From contig NZ_SMRT01000007.1 of assembly GCF_004354045.1 (NCBI RefSeq), forward strand, positions 62,001-126,000: a DNA stretch of 64,000 bases, in the 5' to 3' direction. Of the stretch, positions 40,231 to 49,546 are shown piece by piece (position 1 is the stretch's first letter; the number at the start of each line of letters is the position of its first letter). The DNA comes from Paenibacillus piri. Lineage in GTDB: Bacteria > Bacillota > Bacilli > Paenibacillales > NBRC-103111. The notes under the pieces were generated by a model that made no database searches, had not been told where the DNA came from, and saw only the letters and a program-made list of their open reading frames with translations. Position numbers and translations under genes: made by a program.

Positions 40231-43161
40231 TTATTTCTCCTCCCCGAGCTTCACCGCTTGATGCACCCGCAGCCTGCGGATATGAAGGAATAACAGGCAG
40301 GCGCCGGTCAGCATCATGAAGGCTACGACGATGTAAAGCTGATCCGTATCCCGCGCATTGAATACGACCCGGAACGGCGGCACCTGCATCTTGACGTTTT
40401 CCGCAGTTTGCAGGAAAGGCAGGAACAGGTAGCTGGTCAGCTTGCCGATTCCAATCCCCAGAGCGATGGAAAGTCCGGCCGTAAAGCCCTGCTCAAGCAG
40501 CAGCATCCCGGTCAATTGCCGGCGCGACAGTCCCATCGCCCGCAGCACGCCGAACTGGACAACCCGGCTCGACAAATTGAAGAACCAGTACAGGATATAG
40601 CCGATCAGCGAGACGAGCACGGATACGAGAAAGCCGAGACTCAAAATCCCGAACACGCCGCCGCGGGCGGGATGCTTTTTCTGTGCAATCAGCTCGTTGC
40701 GCACATCCTTGACGCTTGCAATCTGAATCTGCTTCTCATTCAACGCTTCGATCAGCGGAGTCGTCTTCGCCCCCTCCTTCATCTTCAGCCACACCTCATA
40801 CGGCGTCATTGGAGCCTGATCGTAAATATAGTCCAAATTCGTGATGAAAAACGGCATTTGCTCCGGATATTGGCTGGGCCAGTACGGAACGGTGGCGACG
40901 ACAACAAATTCGATCAGCTGCTGCTGGACGGAGATGCTGATCAGATCGCCCGCTTTAATATGATGCTTCTCGGCAAATGAGGTCGGCACAATGGCCGCCT
41001 GTTCATACGTCCCCAACAGATTTAAATACCGGAAAGGATGCGCCTTGAACAAATCGCTGCGGAACCAGGCCACTTTGGCAAAATCGACATTATCGATACC
41101 CATCAGCATTCCCTGCCCCAGCGATTTGCCCGATACGACCACATTTCCTTTGGTCCGCAAAACGCGGGCGGCATGCTCCACGCCTTCCATTTGCCTGTAA
41201 ACCTCAAAAGGAGGCTCCACATACCGCAGCTTGGGCGGCGGATCATCCATGCCGGGACCGCCGCCGCCAGGAGCGCCTCCCTGCTGCCCGCCGCCTCCCT
41301 GCGCGCCTCCGGAACCGCCGGCCGACCCCGAGCCCGAACCGGATCCGCCAGCGCCGCCGTTCTGCCCGCCGGATTGATCCTGTGGCAGCTCGTCGGAGAC
41401 GCCTTCCCATACGGGCTGCAGCACGACATCCGACCCGTAGGCGTATAAAATGCGGTCGGTCGAATTCAAATCAATCGTCCGGGCGGCCGATGAATTGTAT
41501 ACGCCCAGTCCAAGCGTCAAAATCAATAAAAGCATGAGCGGATAATACGATTGGGCGGAACGCGACAGCTGCGTCAGCGTCAAATATACCGGCACCGGCA
41601 AAAACCTTTTGCCAATCCAATTCCAAAGGCGCAGCAGCCACGGAAATATCCGCAAAAAAAACAAGCCTAAGGCGATAATCGACAAGGCAGGTACGAAAAA
41701 CAGCAGCGGATGCACCTGCAGCTGATCCGTCGTCAAGCCCGTTTGCACGGACAAAACCTGTCTTTGATCAAATAAATAGTAGCCGTAGACGACTACGCCG
41801 ATCAGCAGGACGTCGAGAAACCACTTCTGCCAAAACGGCGGCTTGTCGGAACGGGCCAGCTTTTGCTTATAGCCAACGATGGACGATCTGGCAAAGACGA
41901 CAGCCGGAATGACGCTCGCCATCAACGCAATCAGCACGGCGGCGGCGCCATAGAACAACGCCTCCGCCGAAACGCCGACCGGTACGGATTGGCGGTCGAC
42001 GAACGTCAGAAATCCGCTTGAGGAGCCGATGCTCTTCGCCATGAACCAGCCAAGCAGCGGACCGATCAATAAGGCGGTAATTCCTAGCAGCAGTCCTTCG
42101 AGCACGTATATCCCGATAATTTGCCGCGTACTGCCTCCCCGGCTGCGCAGCACCGCAATGACGCTGCGCTGACGGTCAAGTGATTGGCGGGCATTCATGA
42201 CTATATAATAGAACACCATGGCAATCATCGGCGCCGCCAATGTAAACAACATGATTTGCAGCTGCAGGCTTTGCGTTTTAAACTCTTGCAAAATGGGAAT
42301 AAACGATAAATCGACTCGCGTATTTTTCAATTTTTGATACAATATGACGTCCAGCCGTTCCAGCTTCGTTTCAAGAGGCGACAGCTGACTCGTCTGAATA
42401 TTCCGCAGATCGAACGCATAATACCAGTTCGCAAGGTTCAGCGGTATTTTTTTTTGCTTCAATATGTAATCTTGGAAAACCGGCTCGCTCGCAAAAAATG
42501 TATTGATAAGTCCTTCCTGGCCCTGAAACCAGTACGGATCGTCTTCGGACTTCGGCTTGACGGTGCCGGCCACCCTTAATTTCAATGGCGCAATGCCCAG
42601 CCCGCCGCTGATCGGATACGAAAATACGTCGCCGACATGAATGTCGTTGCGGTACATCGCTTCTTCCATCATGACCACGTCCACAACGCCTCCGGACATC
42701 GCATCCGCGAACCAGTTACCCTGGGCAAGCTCCGCATGCTCCTTCAGACTGTTTTGCGACATCAACGTCATTTGCCGCTTCTTGCTCGGATCCACCTTCT
42801 GCGGATCGTCCGGCGTAAGCTGGGCGGCGCGAATGGAATAGCTCTTGACGTAGGTTTGATACGGGAAAGCAATTTCTTTGGGAAGCTCGTTCTGAATATA
42901 TTGATCGGCATCGGCCAATGCATCGAGCTCCGCCTTATCGCTGCCCGCCGCCTGAAAGCGGATCAGCACGGAACCGGCCGGCAAGCCGCCGTTTTTCTCC
43001 TGCAGCGACTTCGTAACGACTCTTTTCAAAGAGCCGTCGGCATACATCGGAATGCTTGTCGTAAAAGCTACGGCCATAATCAAACCAAGCAGTGAGCTGA
43101 CGGTCAGCCAGCGCGTATTCCACATTTTACGGAATAAAAAACGAAGCATCGGCATCGACAT
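40231..43161 (-). CDS. FtsX/MacB-like ABC permease with two FtsX modules
   Basis: The 976-residue protein has an N-terminal helix and large extracytoplasmic domain, an FtsX module (LFTLAAPMIAMVFYYIVMNARQSLDRQRSVIAVLRSRGGS), further helices, a second extracytoplasmic domain opened by a Gly-rich linker (about residues 597-637, with runs such as GGQQGGAPGGGG) and a C-terminal FtsX module (SRVVQFGVLRAMGLSRRQLTGMLLLEQGF). This is a fused, double-module permease that can form the channel part on its own. Its start overlaps the adaptor stop (TGATG). It should work with one or both flanking ATPases. Confidence 0.85.
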   Translation of the reverse strand: MSMPMLRFLFRKMWNTRWLTVSSLLGLIMAVAFTTSIPMYADGSLKRVVTKSLQEKNGGLPAGSVLIRFQAAGSDKAELDALADADQYIQNELPKEIAFPYQTYVKSYSIRAAQLTPDDPQKVDPSKKRQMTLMSQNSLKEHAELAQGNWFADAMSGGVVDVVMMEEAMYRNDIHVGDVFSYPISGGLGIAPLKLRVAGTVKPKSEDDPYWFQGQEGLINTFFASEPVFQDYILKQKKIPLNLANWYYAFDLRNIQTSQLSPLETKLERLDVILYQKLKNTRVDLSFIPILQEFKTQSLQLQIMLFTLAAPMIAMVFYYIVMNARQSLDRQRSVIAVLRSRGGSTRQIIGIYVLEGLLLGITALLIGPLLGWFMAKSIGSSSGFLTFVDRQSVPVGVSAEALFYGAAAVLIALMASVIPAVVFARSSIVGYKQKLARSDKPPFWQKWFLDVLLIGVVVYGYYLFDQRQVLSVQTGLTTDQLQVHPLLFFVPALSIIALGLFFLRIFPWLLRLWNWIGKRFLPVPVYLTLTQLSRSAQSYYPLMLLLILTLGLGVYNSSAARTIDLNSTDRILYAYGSDVVLQPVWEGVSDELPQDQSGGQNGGAGGSGSGSGSAGGSGGAQGGGGQQGGAPGGGGPGMDDPPPKLRYVEPPFEVYRQMEGVEHAARVLRTKGNVVVSGKSLGQGMLMGIDNVDFAKVAWFRSDLFKAHPFRYLNLLGTYEQAAIVPTSFAEKHHIKAGDLISISVQQQLIEFVVVATVPYWPSQYPEQMPFFITNLDYIYDQAPMTPYEVWLKMKEGAKTTPLIEALNEKQIQIASVKDVRNELIAQKKHPARGGVFGILSLGFLVSVLVSLIGYILYWFFNLSSRVVQFGVLRAMGLSRRQLTGMLLLEQGFTAGLSIALGIGIGKLTSYLFLPFLQTAENVKMQVPPFRVVFNARDTDQLYIVVAFMMLTGACLLFLHIRRLRVHQAVKLGEEK

Positions 43162-44444
43162 CAGCGGCCCACTACTTTCTGTCCCGGCGTCAAGCCTTTA
43201 ATGATTTCGACGTCGGTAGCGGTTTGCTGGCCGATTTCCACGTCCACTTCCTTCTTGTTCCCCTGCTCGTCGACGACCTGCACATAGTTGCGTCCGGAAT
43301 AGGAACGAAGCGCGGCAAGCGGAATCAACACGGCCTTCTCTTTTCGCTGAGTAATAATCGAAACGCTGAGCGGCGCTCCCCGGTTTAAGCCTTGAGGCAT
43401 TTCATCCAGTTGTACGACGAGGTAGTTGTCGATCGTGTCGATCGGCTTCGCTTGGTTGTTTCCCCCCTGATTGCCCTGGTTTCCGTTATTGCCGTCATCT
43501 TCCTTCGGAACCGGAAGCTGTGTTACCTTCCCCTTATGCTGACCGGCTCCGTTAATATCGACGACCGCCTCCATGCCGACGGATACTTTTTTCAAGTCAT
43601 CCTGGTTTAAAGTCGCCACTACCGTCAGCTGCGCCAAGTCGGCAATCGTCGCGACAACGCCGTAAGCCTGGGCCGAGTCGCCCTTTTTCATATAAAGGGT
43701 AACAATCGTGCCGGCAAAAGGCGCCTTCAGCTTCGCATTGGCAATCGTCTCTTCGAGCTTGTTCAATTCTTCGCGCTTCAGCTCAAAATCAATTTTGGCC
43801 TGTTCCAGCGATTCCGCGCTCATTTCATCGGCCTTGCGCAGCGATTCGATCATCGCAAGCTCGTCCTTGCGCGTCTGCAGCCTTTGCTGCTTCAGCTTGC
43901 TCTCCTGCTCGGTCACATCCAGCTCGGCGATAACCTGACCCTGCTCGACCTTGTCCCCCGTTTTTACATTCATCGCTTTGATGCGCCGGTTCGCTTCATC
44001 GGTAAAATACAAATCTTCCTCTTTGGTCGCCATCATTCTGCCGGAGCCGCGCACCTTCGTTTCCAGCGTATCGGTCTTTACGACGTACTCCGGTTTTTTG
44101 GACAGCTTCGGAGGGGTGATCGCAGGCAGCGTCTCCTCTTCGTCTTCCTTAGGAAGGATCGAGCATCCGGAGCTGACGGCCATTACGGAGGCCATGCAAA
44201 TAATAAACAGCATTCTCGCCGATCTTCCGGGAGTCCGGTGAATGTATGCGCGTTGTGCAGGCGGTTCATTGTTCCGTTCGCTGTTGTCTCCTGAATTATT
44301 GGATTGAAACCGCTCCAGCAGCGGTAAAAATCCGGTTAAAAGGGCAAGCGCGGACGCTTCTCCGGAACGATTCCGGCCTCTCCGCTTCTTGCCGGCTGAA
44401 TTTCTAGCCGTTAATAAATTTTCCATCCACCATTTCGAATACAT
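43161..44444 (-). CDS. MacA-like/HlyD adaptor of the ABC exporter
   Basis: The 427-residue protein has a hydrophobic segment and lipobox-like LFIICMASVMAVSSGC at about residues 79-94, then paired lipoyl-like halves (DKVEQGQVIAELDVTEQESKL and LKAPFAGTIVTLYMKKGDS) around a short coiled-coil hairpin and a C-terminal barrel. The ATG at 44444 has GGAGG nine bases before it, which leaves a 77-residue Arg/Ser-rich extension ahead of the lipobox, unusual for a lipoprotein. It overlaps the upstream ATPase gene by 41 bases. It should bridge the permease to the extracellular partners. Confidence 0.8.
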   Translation of the reverse strand: MYSKWWMENLLTARNSAGKKRRGRNRSGEASALALLTGFLPLLERFQSNNSGDNSERNNEPPAQRAYIHRTPGRSARMLFIICMASVMAVSSGCSILPKEDEEETLPAITPPKLSKKPEYVVKTDTLETKVRGSGRMMATKEEDLYFTDEANRRIKAMNVKTGDKVEQGQVIAELDVTEQESKLKQQRLQTRKDELAMIESLRKADEMSAESLEQAKIDFELKREELNKLEETIANAKLKAPFAGTIVTLYMKKGDSAQAYGVVATIADLAQLTVVATLNQDDLKKVSVGMEAVVDINGAGQHKGKVTQLPVPKEDDGNNGNQGNQGGNNQAKPIDTIDNYLVVQLDEMPQGLNRGAPLSVSIITQRKEKAVLIPLAALRSYSGRNYVQVVDEQGNKKEVDVEIGQQTATDVEIIKGLTPGQKVVGR

Positions 44445-45285
44445 GGTCGGCAACCTCCATAATTGTCGGATCATGTGTTGTCATACAAATCGTAACCTGC
44501 TCAGTTTGAATAATATCGCGAAAAACGGCCATCACCTGTGCCCCCATCTGCGAATCGAGCTCCGCAGTCGGCTCGTCGGCCAGCAGCAGACATGGACGGT
44601 GAGCTATCGCCTTGGCAATGGCCACACGCTGCTGTTCTCCGCCGGACAGCTCGAACGGACGGTGATGCATCCGCTTGCCCAGCCCGACCAGTTCCAGGCA
44701 GTGAGCGGTTCGCCGTTTCCATTCGGAACGCGGCACCTCGGCCATACGAAGCGCCAGCTCCACATTTTCCCAAGCCGACAGCAACGGCATCAGCGCAAAC
44801 GATTGGAAAATGAAGCCGATTTCCTTGCGTCTGATTTGCGTGCGCTGATCGTCACCGCTTTGGTGAAAAGCATGCCCCATAAATACAATCTCGCCCTTAT
44901 TGGGCTGATCCAGGCCGCCGATCATATTAAGCAGCGTCGTCTTCCCCGAGCCTGAGCGTCCCTTTAACATGACAAGCTGCATCGGGTACAACGCCATATC
45001 GATCCCCTTCAGCACATGCAGCTGCCCGCCCCCTACGGGAAAGGAACGCTCCACACCGGAAACGGTGAGCAGCGGCTTCGTCTCGTCCCAAGCACGGGGC
45101 TTAAACAGCGGACCTTTGCCGATCGATTTCTCCTCCTCCGGCTGCTGAACGGCCTGCCGGCTCGACCCGGCGTCGTCAGACGGCTGTGCGTCTGATGTCG
45201 AAACAGCTTCCCGCCGCTCCCCTGTCGAATCTGAAACCTGCGTTGATCCGGCGGTTTTATTTTTTGATCGCAGCCAGCCTATCAT
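44404..45285 (-). CDS. ABC ATPase of the MacB/LolD type, first gene of the export operon
   Basis: After a Ser/Glu-rich, probably disordered extension of about 70 residues, the domain has Walker A GRSGSGKT, Q-loop FQSF, signature LSGGEQQR, Walker B LLLADEP and an H-loop TTHD. It is a typical FtsX-partner ATPase. It leads the operon of adaptor, permease, second ATPase, solute-binding protein and secreted protein. A TATAAT-like -10 lies at 45511-45516 on the minus strand, but no good -35 is seen. Together with the second ATPase, the operon has two ATPases for one fused permease. Confidence 0.88.
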   Translation of the reverse strand: MIGWLRSKNKTAGSTQVSDSTGERREAVSTSDAQPSDDAGSSRQAVQQPEEEKSIGKGPLFKPRAWDETKPLLTVSGVERSFPVGGGQLHVLKGIDMALYPMQLVMLKGRSGSGKTTLLNMIGGLDQPNKGEIVFMGHAFHQSGDDQRTQIRRKEIGFIFQSFALMPLLSAWENVELALRMAEVPRSEWKRRTAHCLELVGLGKRMHHRPFELSGGEQQRVAIAKAIAHRPCLLLADEPTAELDSQMGAQVMAVFRDIIQTEQVTICMTTHDPTIMEVADHVFEMVDGKFING

Positions 45286-45622
45286 CTCTATCCCCCTGCC
45301 TGATGTGCTCTTTAAGTCCGGTGAAAAAATGCCCGCTGCGCGGACGGATCATGGCCGGACGCTGTTGCCCCTGAGATCTCAGGGAGCCGTCCCGGCGGTC
45401 GAAATTTGGAAAATAACGGAAGATGCCTTCCGTATCTTATGTATAATGCCGTTCGCAGCGCCGCTAATTCACAGGACTTCTATGATCTATCAGCTTCAAT
45501 CCGTTTCCCCATTATAGACGATGCTTAAGCGCAAAAAGTTACAAAAAATTATCAACAAAATATAACTTTTACACGATTTCACATCATTTGGACGACTTAT
45601 GTACGTTTTGTTTGTTTTGGTA

Positions 45623-45651
45623 TATAATTACTTTTGTAATAATAATTACAA
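45623..45651 (+). promoter_or_regulatory. -10 element and inverted-repeat operator before the RHH-ankyrin gene
   Basis: TATAAT (45623-45628) is followed by TTGTAAT-AATA-ATTACAA (45634-45651), an exact seven-base inverted repeat over the expected start site. The -35 is poor. It is a plausible autoregulatory site for the ribbon-helix-helix-like protein. The rest of the 45286-45672 gap is AT-rich and shows no gene. Confidence 0.5.
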
Positions 45652-45672
45652 TGTCAGGAATGATCGAAAGCG

Positions 45673-46560
45673 ATGGCCAGAACGAAAAAAACAACCCCCG
45701 CCAAACAGCATGTCATCTCCGTCCGGGTGGACGATTTAACGCTGCAGGCAATGGATCTGCTTGTCGAAGCCGGCCTCGCCCAGAGCCGCTCTGAAGCGGC
45801 TACGCAGTTCGTGCGCTGCGGCGTTGCGTCCAGCGAAAGCTTGCTGCTGCGGGCAAAAGGCTTGGCCGAGCATGTTCGCTCGCTGCGCCGGGACATGCTC
45901 GAGGCCGTCAAGGAACGCGATATCGCCCGTGTGCAGGAATTGCTCGAAGCTGACGCGGGACTGGCGAACGCGCGGAATGAGCGGGGCGAAACGGCTGTGC
46001 TGCTGTCGGCCTACTACCGCGCTGCGGAAATTAAACAATTGCTGATCGAGCGGGGCGCCGAGCTGACGCTTTATGAGGCGGCGGCAATCGGCGATCTGGA
46101 GCTGGTCAAGGCGCAGCTTGCCGCGGCGCCGCGGCTTCTTGACAGCCACAGCCCGGACGGCTTTACCCCGTTGGCGCTGGCCAGTCATTTCGGCCATGCG
46201 GAGGTCGTGTCGTTCCTGCTCGAACGGGGAGCGCAGCCCGGCCTGCTCGGCCGGGACGGCCGGCTCAACAACACCGCATTGCAGGCCGCCTGCGCCGGCC
46301 AGCATGCGGCAATCGTGCAGCTGCTGCTGGCGCGCGGCGCCGATGTCCGGCAGCCGGCCGAAGGCAGCATCCGGGCGGGCTTCACGCCGCTGCATGTGGC
46401 CGCGGGCCGCGGCAATATCGCCATCGCGGAGCTGCTGCTCGTCCATGGCGCGCCGCTCGACGCGCGCAAGGCAGACGGGCAGACGCCGCTCGCCTACGCG
46501 CGGCAGCAGGGCAAGACCGCTATGGCGGCATGGCTGCGCGAGCGCGGCGCGGGCGAATAG
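45673..46560 (+). CDS. Ankyrin-repeat protein with N-terminal ribbon-helix-helix-like domain
   Basis: Residues 14-50 (HVISVRVDDLTLQAMDLLVEAGLAQSRSEAATQFVR, read in parts) match the ribbon-helix-helix pattern: a basic beta strand, helix, GxxxSRSEA turn and second helix. About six ankyrin repeats follow, with GFTPLHVAAGRGNIAIAELLLVHGA as the clearest. It could be a DNA-binding regulator controlled through its ankyrin surface. The DNA is much more GC-rich than its neighbours. The ribosome site is weak. A second ankyrin gene follows after 79 bases. Confidence 0.75.
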   Translation: MARTKKTTPAKQHVISVRVDDLTLQAMDLLVEAGLAQSRSEAATQFVRCGVASSESLLLRAKGLAEHVRSLRRDMLEAVKERDIARVQELLEADAGLANARNERGETAVLLSAYYRAAEIKQLLIERGAELTLYEAAAIGDLELVKAQLAAAPRLLDSHSPDGFTPLALASHFGHAEVVSFLLERGAQPGLLGRDGRLNNTALQAACAGQHAAIVQLLLARGADVRQPAEGSIRAGFTPLHVAAGRGNIAIAELLLVHGAPLDARKADGQTPLAYARQQGKTAMAAWLRERGAGE

Positions 46561-46639
46561 CCGCAGCGGCGGCACATCGTGATGCGGCTATCGCTGCAAG
46601 CGAATGGAATCGCTTTATATGCCAAGGGAGGTAACGGTC

Positions 46640-47329
46640 ATGGACAATGGATTAATTGAAACGGAGCAACTCATGCAGGCCATCAAAGCGAAGGATACGA
46701 ACCGCGTACAGGCGCTGCTGGAACGGCAGCCGCAGTTGGCGTCCGCCCGCGACGCGCAGGGCAACAGCCCGATTCTGCTCGCCCGTTATTACGGGGCGCA
46801 CGATATCATCGGGCTGCTGCTGGCACGCGGCGTCCCGCTCAGCGTGCACGAAGCCGCCGCGGTCGGGCAATCCGCCGCACTGCTCAGCCTGCTCGGCGAA
46901 TCGCCGGAGCTCGCGGACAGCTTCTCGCACGACGGCTACACGCCGCTCGGCCTTGCCGCTTTTTTCGGCCACGCGGACATCGCGGCCGAGCTGCTGCAGC
47001 GCGGCGCCGACGTCCATGCGGCTTCGCGCAACGAGATGCGCGTGACGCCGCTGCATTCGGCGGCGGCCGGGCGCCATGCCGCGATCGCGCATGCGCTGCT
47101 GGAGCATGGCGCCGACGCTAACGCGCGCCAGCAGAGCGGCTGGACGCCGCTGCACTCGGCCGTGCATAACCGGCACGCCGAGCTGGCTGCGCTGCTGCTG
47201 GCGCACGGCGCGGATGCGCACGCGGCCAACGACGCCGGAGCGACGCCGCTTTCGATGGCGCGCGAGCTTGGCGACGCGCAGCTCGAAAGGCTGCTGGCGC
47301 GCCCGAACGATCAGGCCGGAGGCCATTGA
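46640..47329 (+). CDS. Ankyrin-repeat protein
   Basis: The 229-residue protein consists of about six ankyrin repeats; the consensus is clear in TPLHSAAAGRHAAIAHALLEHGADANARQ and the next two units. It has no N-terminal DNA-binding part, signal peptide or membrane segment. AAGGGAGG lies eight bases before the chosen ATG at 46640; in-frame codons upstream lack a ribosome site. It is likely cotranscribed with the RHH-ankyrin gene and shares its high GC content and repeat sequence, so the two probably arose by duplication. Confidence 0.82.
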   Translation: MDNGLIETEQLMQAIKAKDTNRVQALLERQPQLASARDAQGNSPILLARYYGAHDIIGLLLARGVPLSVHEAAAVGQSAALLSLLGESPELADSFSHDGYTPLGLAAFFGHADIAAELLQRGADVHAASRNEMRVTPLHSAAAGRHAAIAHALLEHGADANARQQSGWTPLHSAVHNRHAELAALLLAHGADAHAANDAGATPLSMARELGDAQLERLLARPNDQAGGH

Positions 47330-47344
47330 TCCGGCCTGATTAAC

Positions 47345-47389
47345 GCAAAAAAACGCTGTGTTCCCGGCATGGGCACAGCGTTTTTTTGC
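47345..47389. terminator. Bidirectional terminator
   Basis: GCAAAAAAACGCTGTG pairs with CACAGCGTTTTTTTGC, giving T-runs on both strands between the ankyrin and dnaD genes. Confidence 0.9.
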
Positions 47390-47412
47390 ATATCGGCTCC
47401 AAAGCCGCGGCT

Positions 47413-48093
47413 TTACCGGATCGAGCGAAACTTCTGCGAATGCTCTTTCGCCTGCTCCACCGTCGTAATCCGGTTCCGGCTCCATTCGAGCAAAATCCGG
47501 TCGATGTAACGGAAATGGACTTTGCCTGCAAACACGGCCTCCTTCAACCCGGCCAAAATCAGCTGCTCCGGATATTGATCCTTATCCAGCCAGCCTGTAA
47601 TGGACTCCAGCTCCATCGGCGTCAGCGGCCGCCCGAACTCTTTTTCGAAAATGCTGAAAATATCGTTGCGCACTGCCGGCTCCGCCGGTTCCCGTTCGTT
47701 CCGCTGAGCGATCATGTCATCGTACCAGCAGCCCGCCAGCCGTTCGAACAGCGGACTGAAATTATAGGTTTCGGACTGCAGTCCGCTCTGCGGGTTGATA
47801 TGCTCGTCAATCGTCATCAGCCCCTGCACGAGCAGCTTTTGCAGCGCCGCGATTACTTTTTCAGGAGGAATGGACATCCGTCCCTGCAGCTCGTCCAAGG
47901 TCGGAAAGCCTTTTTGTTCTTTTTCCTTCAAGGCCATCACATGGATCATCAGCATGACCTCGGTTTCGTTCAGCTTTAATTGGCTGTAGTGCTTCAGCAG
48001 CAGGTACGGGAGCTCAACGCTTCCCGCCTTCCAGCCCGCCACAAAAGCAGCCTGCAGCATAGTCCGTTCATGCTCGCTATCGTTGCGTTTCAT
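47413..48093 (-). CDS. dnaD: DnaD replication-initiation protein
   Basis: The 226-residue protein has the DnaD N-terminal winged-helix domain (LPYLLLKHYSQLKLNETEVMLMIHVMAL) and the C-terminal DnaB_2/DnaD domain (DIFSIFEKEFGRPLTPMELESITGWLDK...YIDRILLEW). DnaD works with DnaB and DnaI to load the replicative helicase at oriC and stalled forks. Its place directly after asnS matches Bacillus, where nth comes next; here nth is missing from the spot and a terminator follows. Confidence 0.92.
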   Translation of the reverse strand: MKRNDSEHERTMLQAAFVAGWKAGSVELPYLLLKHYSQLKLNETEVMLMIHVMALKEKEQKGFPTLDELQGRMSIPPEKVIAALQKLLVQGLMTIDEHINPQSGLQSETYNFSPLFERLAGCWYDDMIAQRNEREPAEPAVRNDIFSIFEKEFGRPLTPMELESITGWLDKDQYPEQLILAGLKEAVFAGKVHFRYIDRILLEWSRNRITTVEQAKEHSQKFRSIR

Positions 48094-48176
48094 CCGTCCA
48101 CCTCTTTAAGCAATGCTTTCCTATTCAACAATTCCTTCCATATTCACTAACAGGCCGATAAGTCTTTTTTTCGATG

Positions 48177-49475
48177 CTACGGATACAGCCGGTACAGCAA
48201 TCTTGGAAATGGAATCGTCTCCCGTACATGCTCCAGACCGCATATCCAGGCTACCGTTCGTTCAAGGCCCAGCCCGAAGCCGGAATGCGGTACGGAGCCG
48301 TATTTGCGCAAATCCATATACCATTGGTACGCTTCCCTGGACAATTCATGCTCGGCAAACCGCTTCTCCATCAGCTCCGGGTCGTCGATCCGCTGGCTGC
48401 CGCCTATAATTTCGCCATAGCCTTCCGGCGCGATCATATCGGCGCACAGCACAACCTCGGGGCGGCTCGGATCCGGCTTCATATAAAAGGCTTTAATATC
48501 CGTCGGCCAATGCGTAATAAACACCGGCTTCTCATAGCTTGCGGCAAGCGCGGTTTCATGAGGCGCGCCGAAATCTTCGCCCCATTCGAATTCGTGTCCG
48601 TTCGCCTTCAAAAACTTGACGGCCTCGTCATAAGTGATCCGCGGGAACGGGGCTGTAATTTTTTCAAGCTTGGCAGTGTCGCGCTCGAGTACCTCAAGCT
48701 CCTTGTGGCAATGCTGCAGTACGGAGGCGACAATGTGGGAGACAAACTGCTCCTGCACCTCCAAATTTTCCTCATGCGTTACAAAGGCCATCTCCGGCTC
48801 GATCATCCAAAATTCGATCAAATGCCGGCGTGTCTTCGACTTCTCCGCACGGAAGGTCGGCCCGAAAGAGTACACTTTGCCCAGCGCCATCGCCGCCGCT
48901 TCCATATACAGCTGGCCGCTTTGCGTCAAATAGGCGTCCTCGTCAAAATATTTGGTATGGAACAAATTCGTCGTTCCTTCGCAGGAGGAAGGCGTTAAAA
49001 TCGGCGGATCGACAAGCTGGAATCCGCGTTCGTCAAAAAACTGCTGGACCGCCCGGATGATTTGCGCCCGAATAACAAGGATCGCGCGCTGGCGCGGCGA
49101 ACGGATCCACAAATGGCGATGATCCATCAAATAGTCGACCCCATGCTCCTTCGGCGTAATCGGGTAATCGTTCGCAATCTGGATAATTTCGACGCCGGTA
49201 ACATTCAGCTCGAAGCCGCTCTTGCTTCGCGAGTCTTCCCGAACCGTTCCGGTCACGTACAGCGAGCTTTCCTGAGTCAGCTTGGCGGCGGCGTCCCATA
49301 CTTCCGGCGGCACTTCGCTCTTGACGACGACGCCTTGAATAAACCCGGAGCCGTCGCGCAGCTGCAAAAATTGAATTTTGCCGCTCGACCGCTTGTTGTG
49401 CAGCCAGCAGCCGATCGTCACGGTTTCGTTAATATGCTGATTCACATCGCGGATCATGGATAAGTTACGACTCAT
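48177..49475 (-). CDS. asnS: Asparaginyl-tRNA synthetase
   Basis: The 432-residue protein has the OB-fold anticodon-binding domain ([34 protein letters not shown], read in parts) and the class II catalytic core: motif 2 [21 protein letters not shown] and motif 3 [16 protein letters not shown]. It charges tRNA-Asn with asparagine. GGAAGGATG precedes the ATG. Only 43 bases separate it from ackA, so no T-box leader can be present; a possible promoter lies in that gap. Confidence 0.95.
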   Translation of the reverse strand: MSRNLSMIRDVNQHINETVTIGCWLHNKRSSGKIQFLQLRDGSGFIQGVVVKSEVPPEVWDAAAKLTQESSLYVTGTVREDSRSKSGFELNVTGVEIIQIANDYPITPKEHGVDYLMDHRHLWIRSPRQRAILVIRAQIIRAVQQFFDERGFQLVDPPILTPSSCEGTTNLFHTKYFDEDAYLTQSGQLYMEAAAMALGKVYSFGPTFRAEKSKTRRHLIEFWMIEPEMAFVTHEENLEVQEQFVSHIVASVLQHCHKELEVLERDTAKLEKITAPFPRITYDEAVKFLKANGHEFEWGEDFGAPHETALAASYEKPVFITHWPTDIKAFYMKPDPSRPEVVLCADMIAPEGYGEIIGGSQRIDDPELMEKRFAEHELSREAYQWYMDLRKYGSVPHSGFGLGLERTVAWICGLEHVRETIPFPRLLYRLYP

Positions 49476-49517
49476 CGGACCGACATCCTTCCTTGTTCTG
49501 CTTTCATGGCTCCCTTT

Positions 49518-49546
49518 ATTATACTACATCTTCCTTGCTGTCTAAA
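49518..49546 (-). promoter_or_regulatory. Possible promoter of asnS-dnaD at the end of ackA
   Basis: On the minus strand TTTAGA (49541-49546), 17 bases, TATAAT (49518-49523). The -10 is perfect and the -35 matches four of six consensus bases. It overlaps the ackA 3' end. Confidence 0.45.

Noticed and set aside
45736-46575. Minus-strand frame of 279 codons opposite the RHH-ankyrin gene
   Set aside because: High GC content lowers stop-codon frequency; the plus strand has clear ankyrin repeats.
49476-49518. T-box leader before asnS
   Set aside because: Only 43 bases separate asnS from ackA, too short for a T-box, and no T-box sequence is seen.
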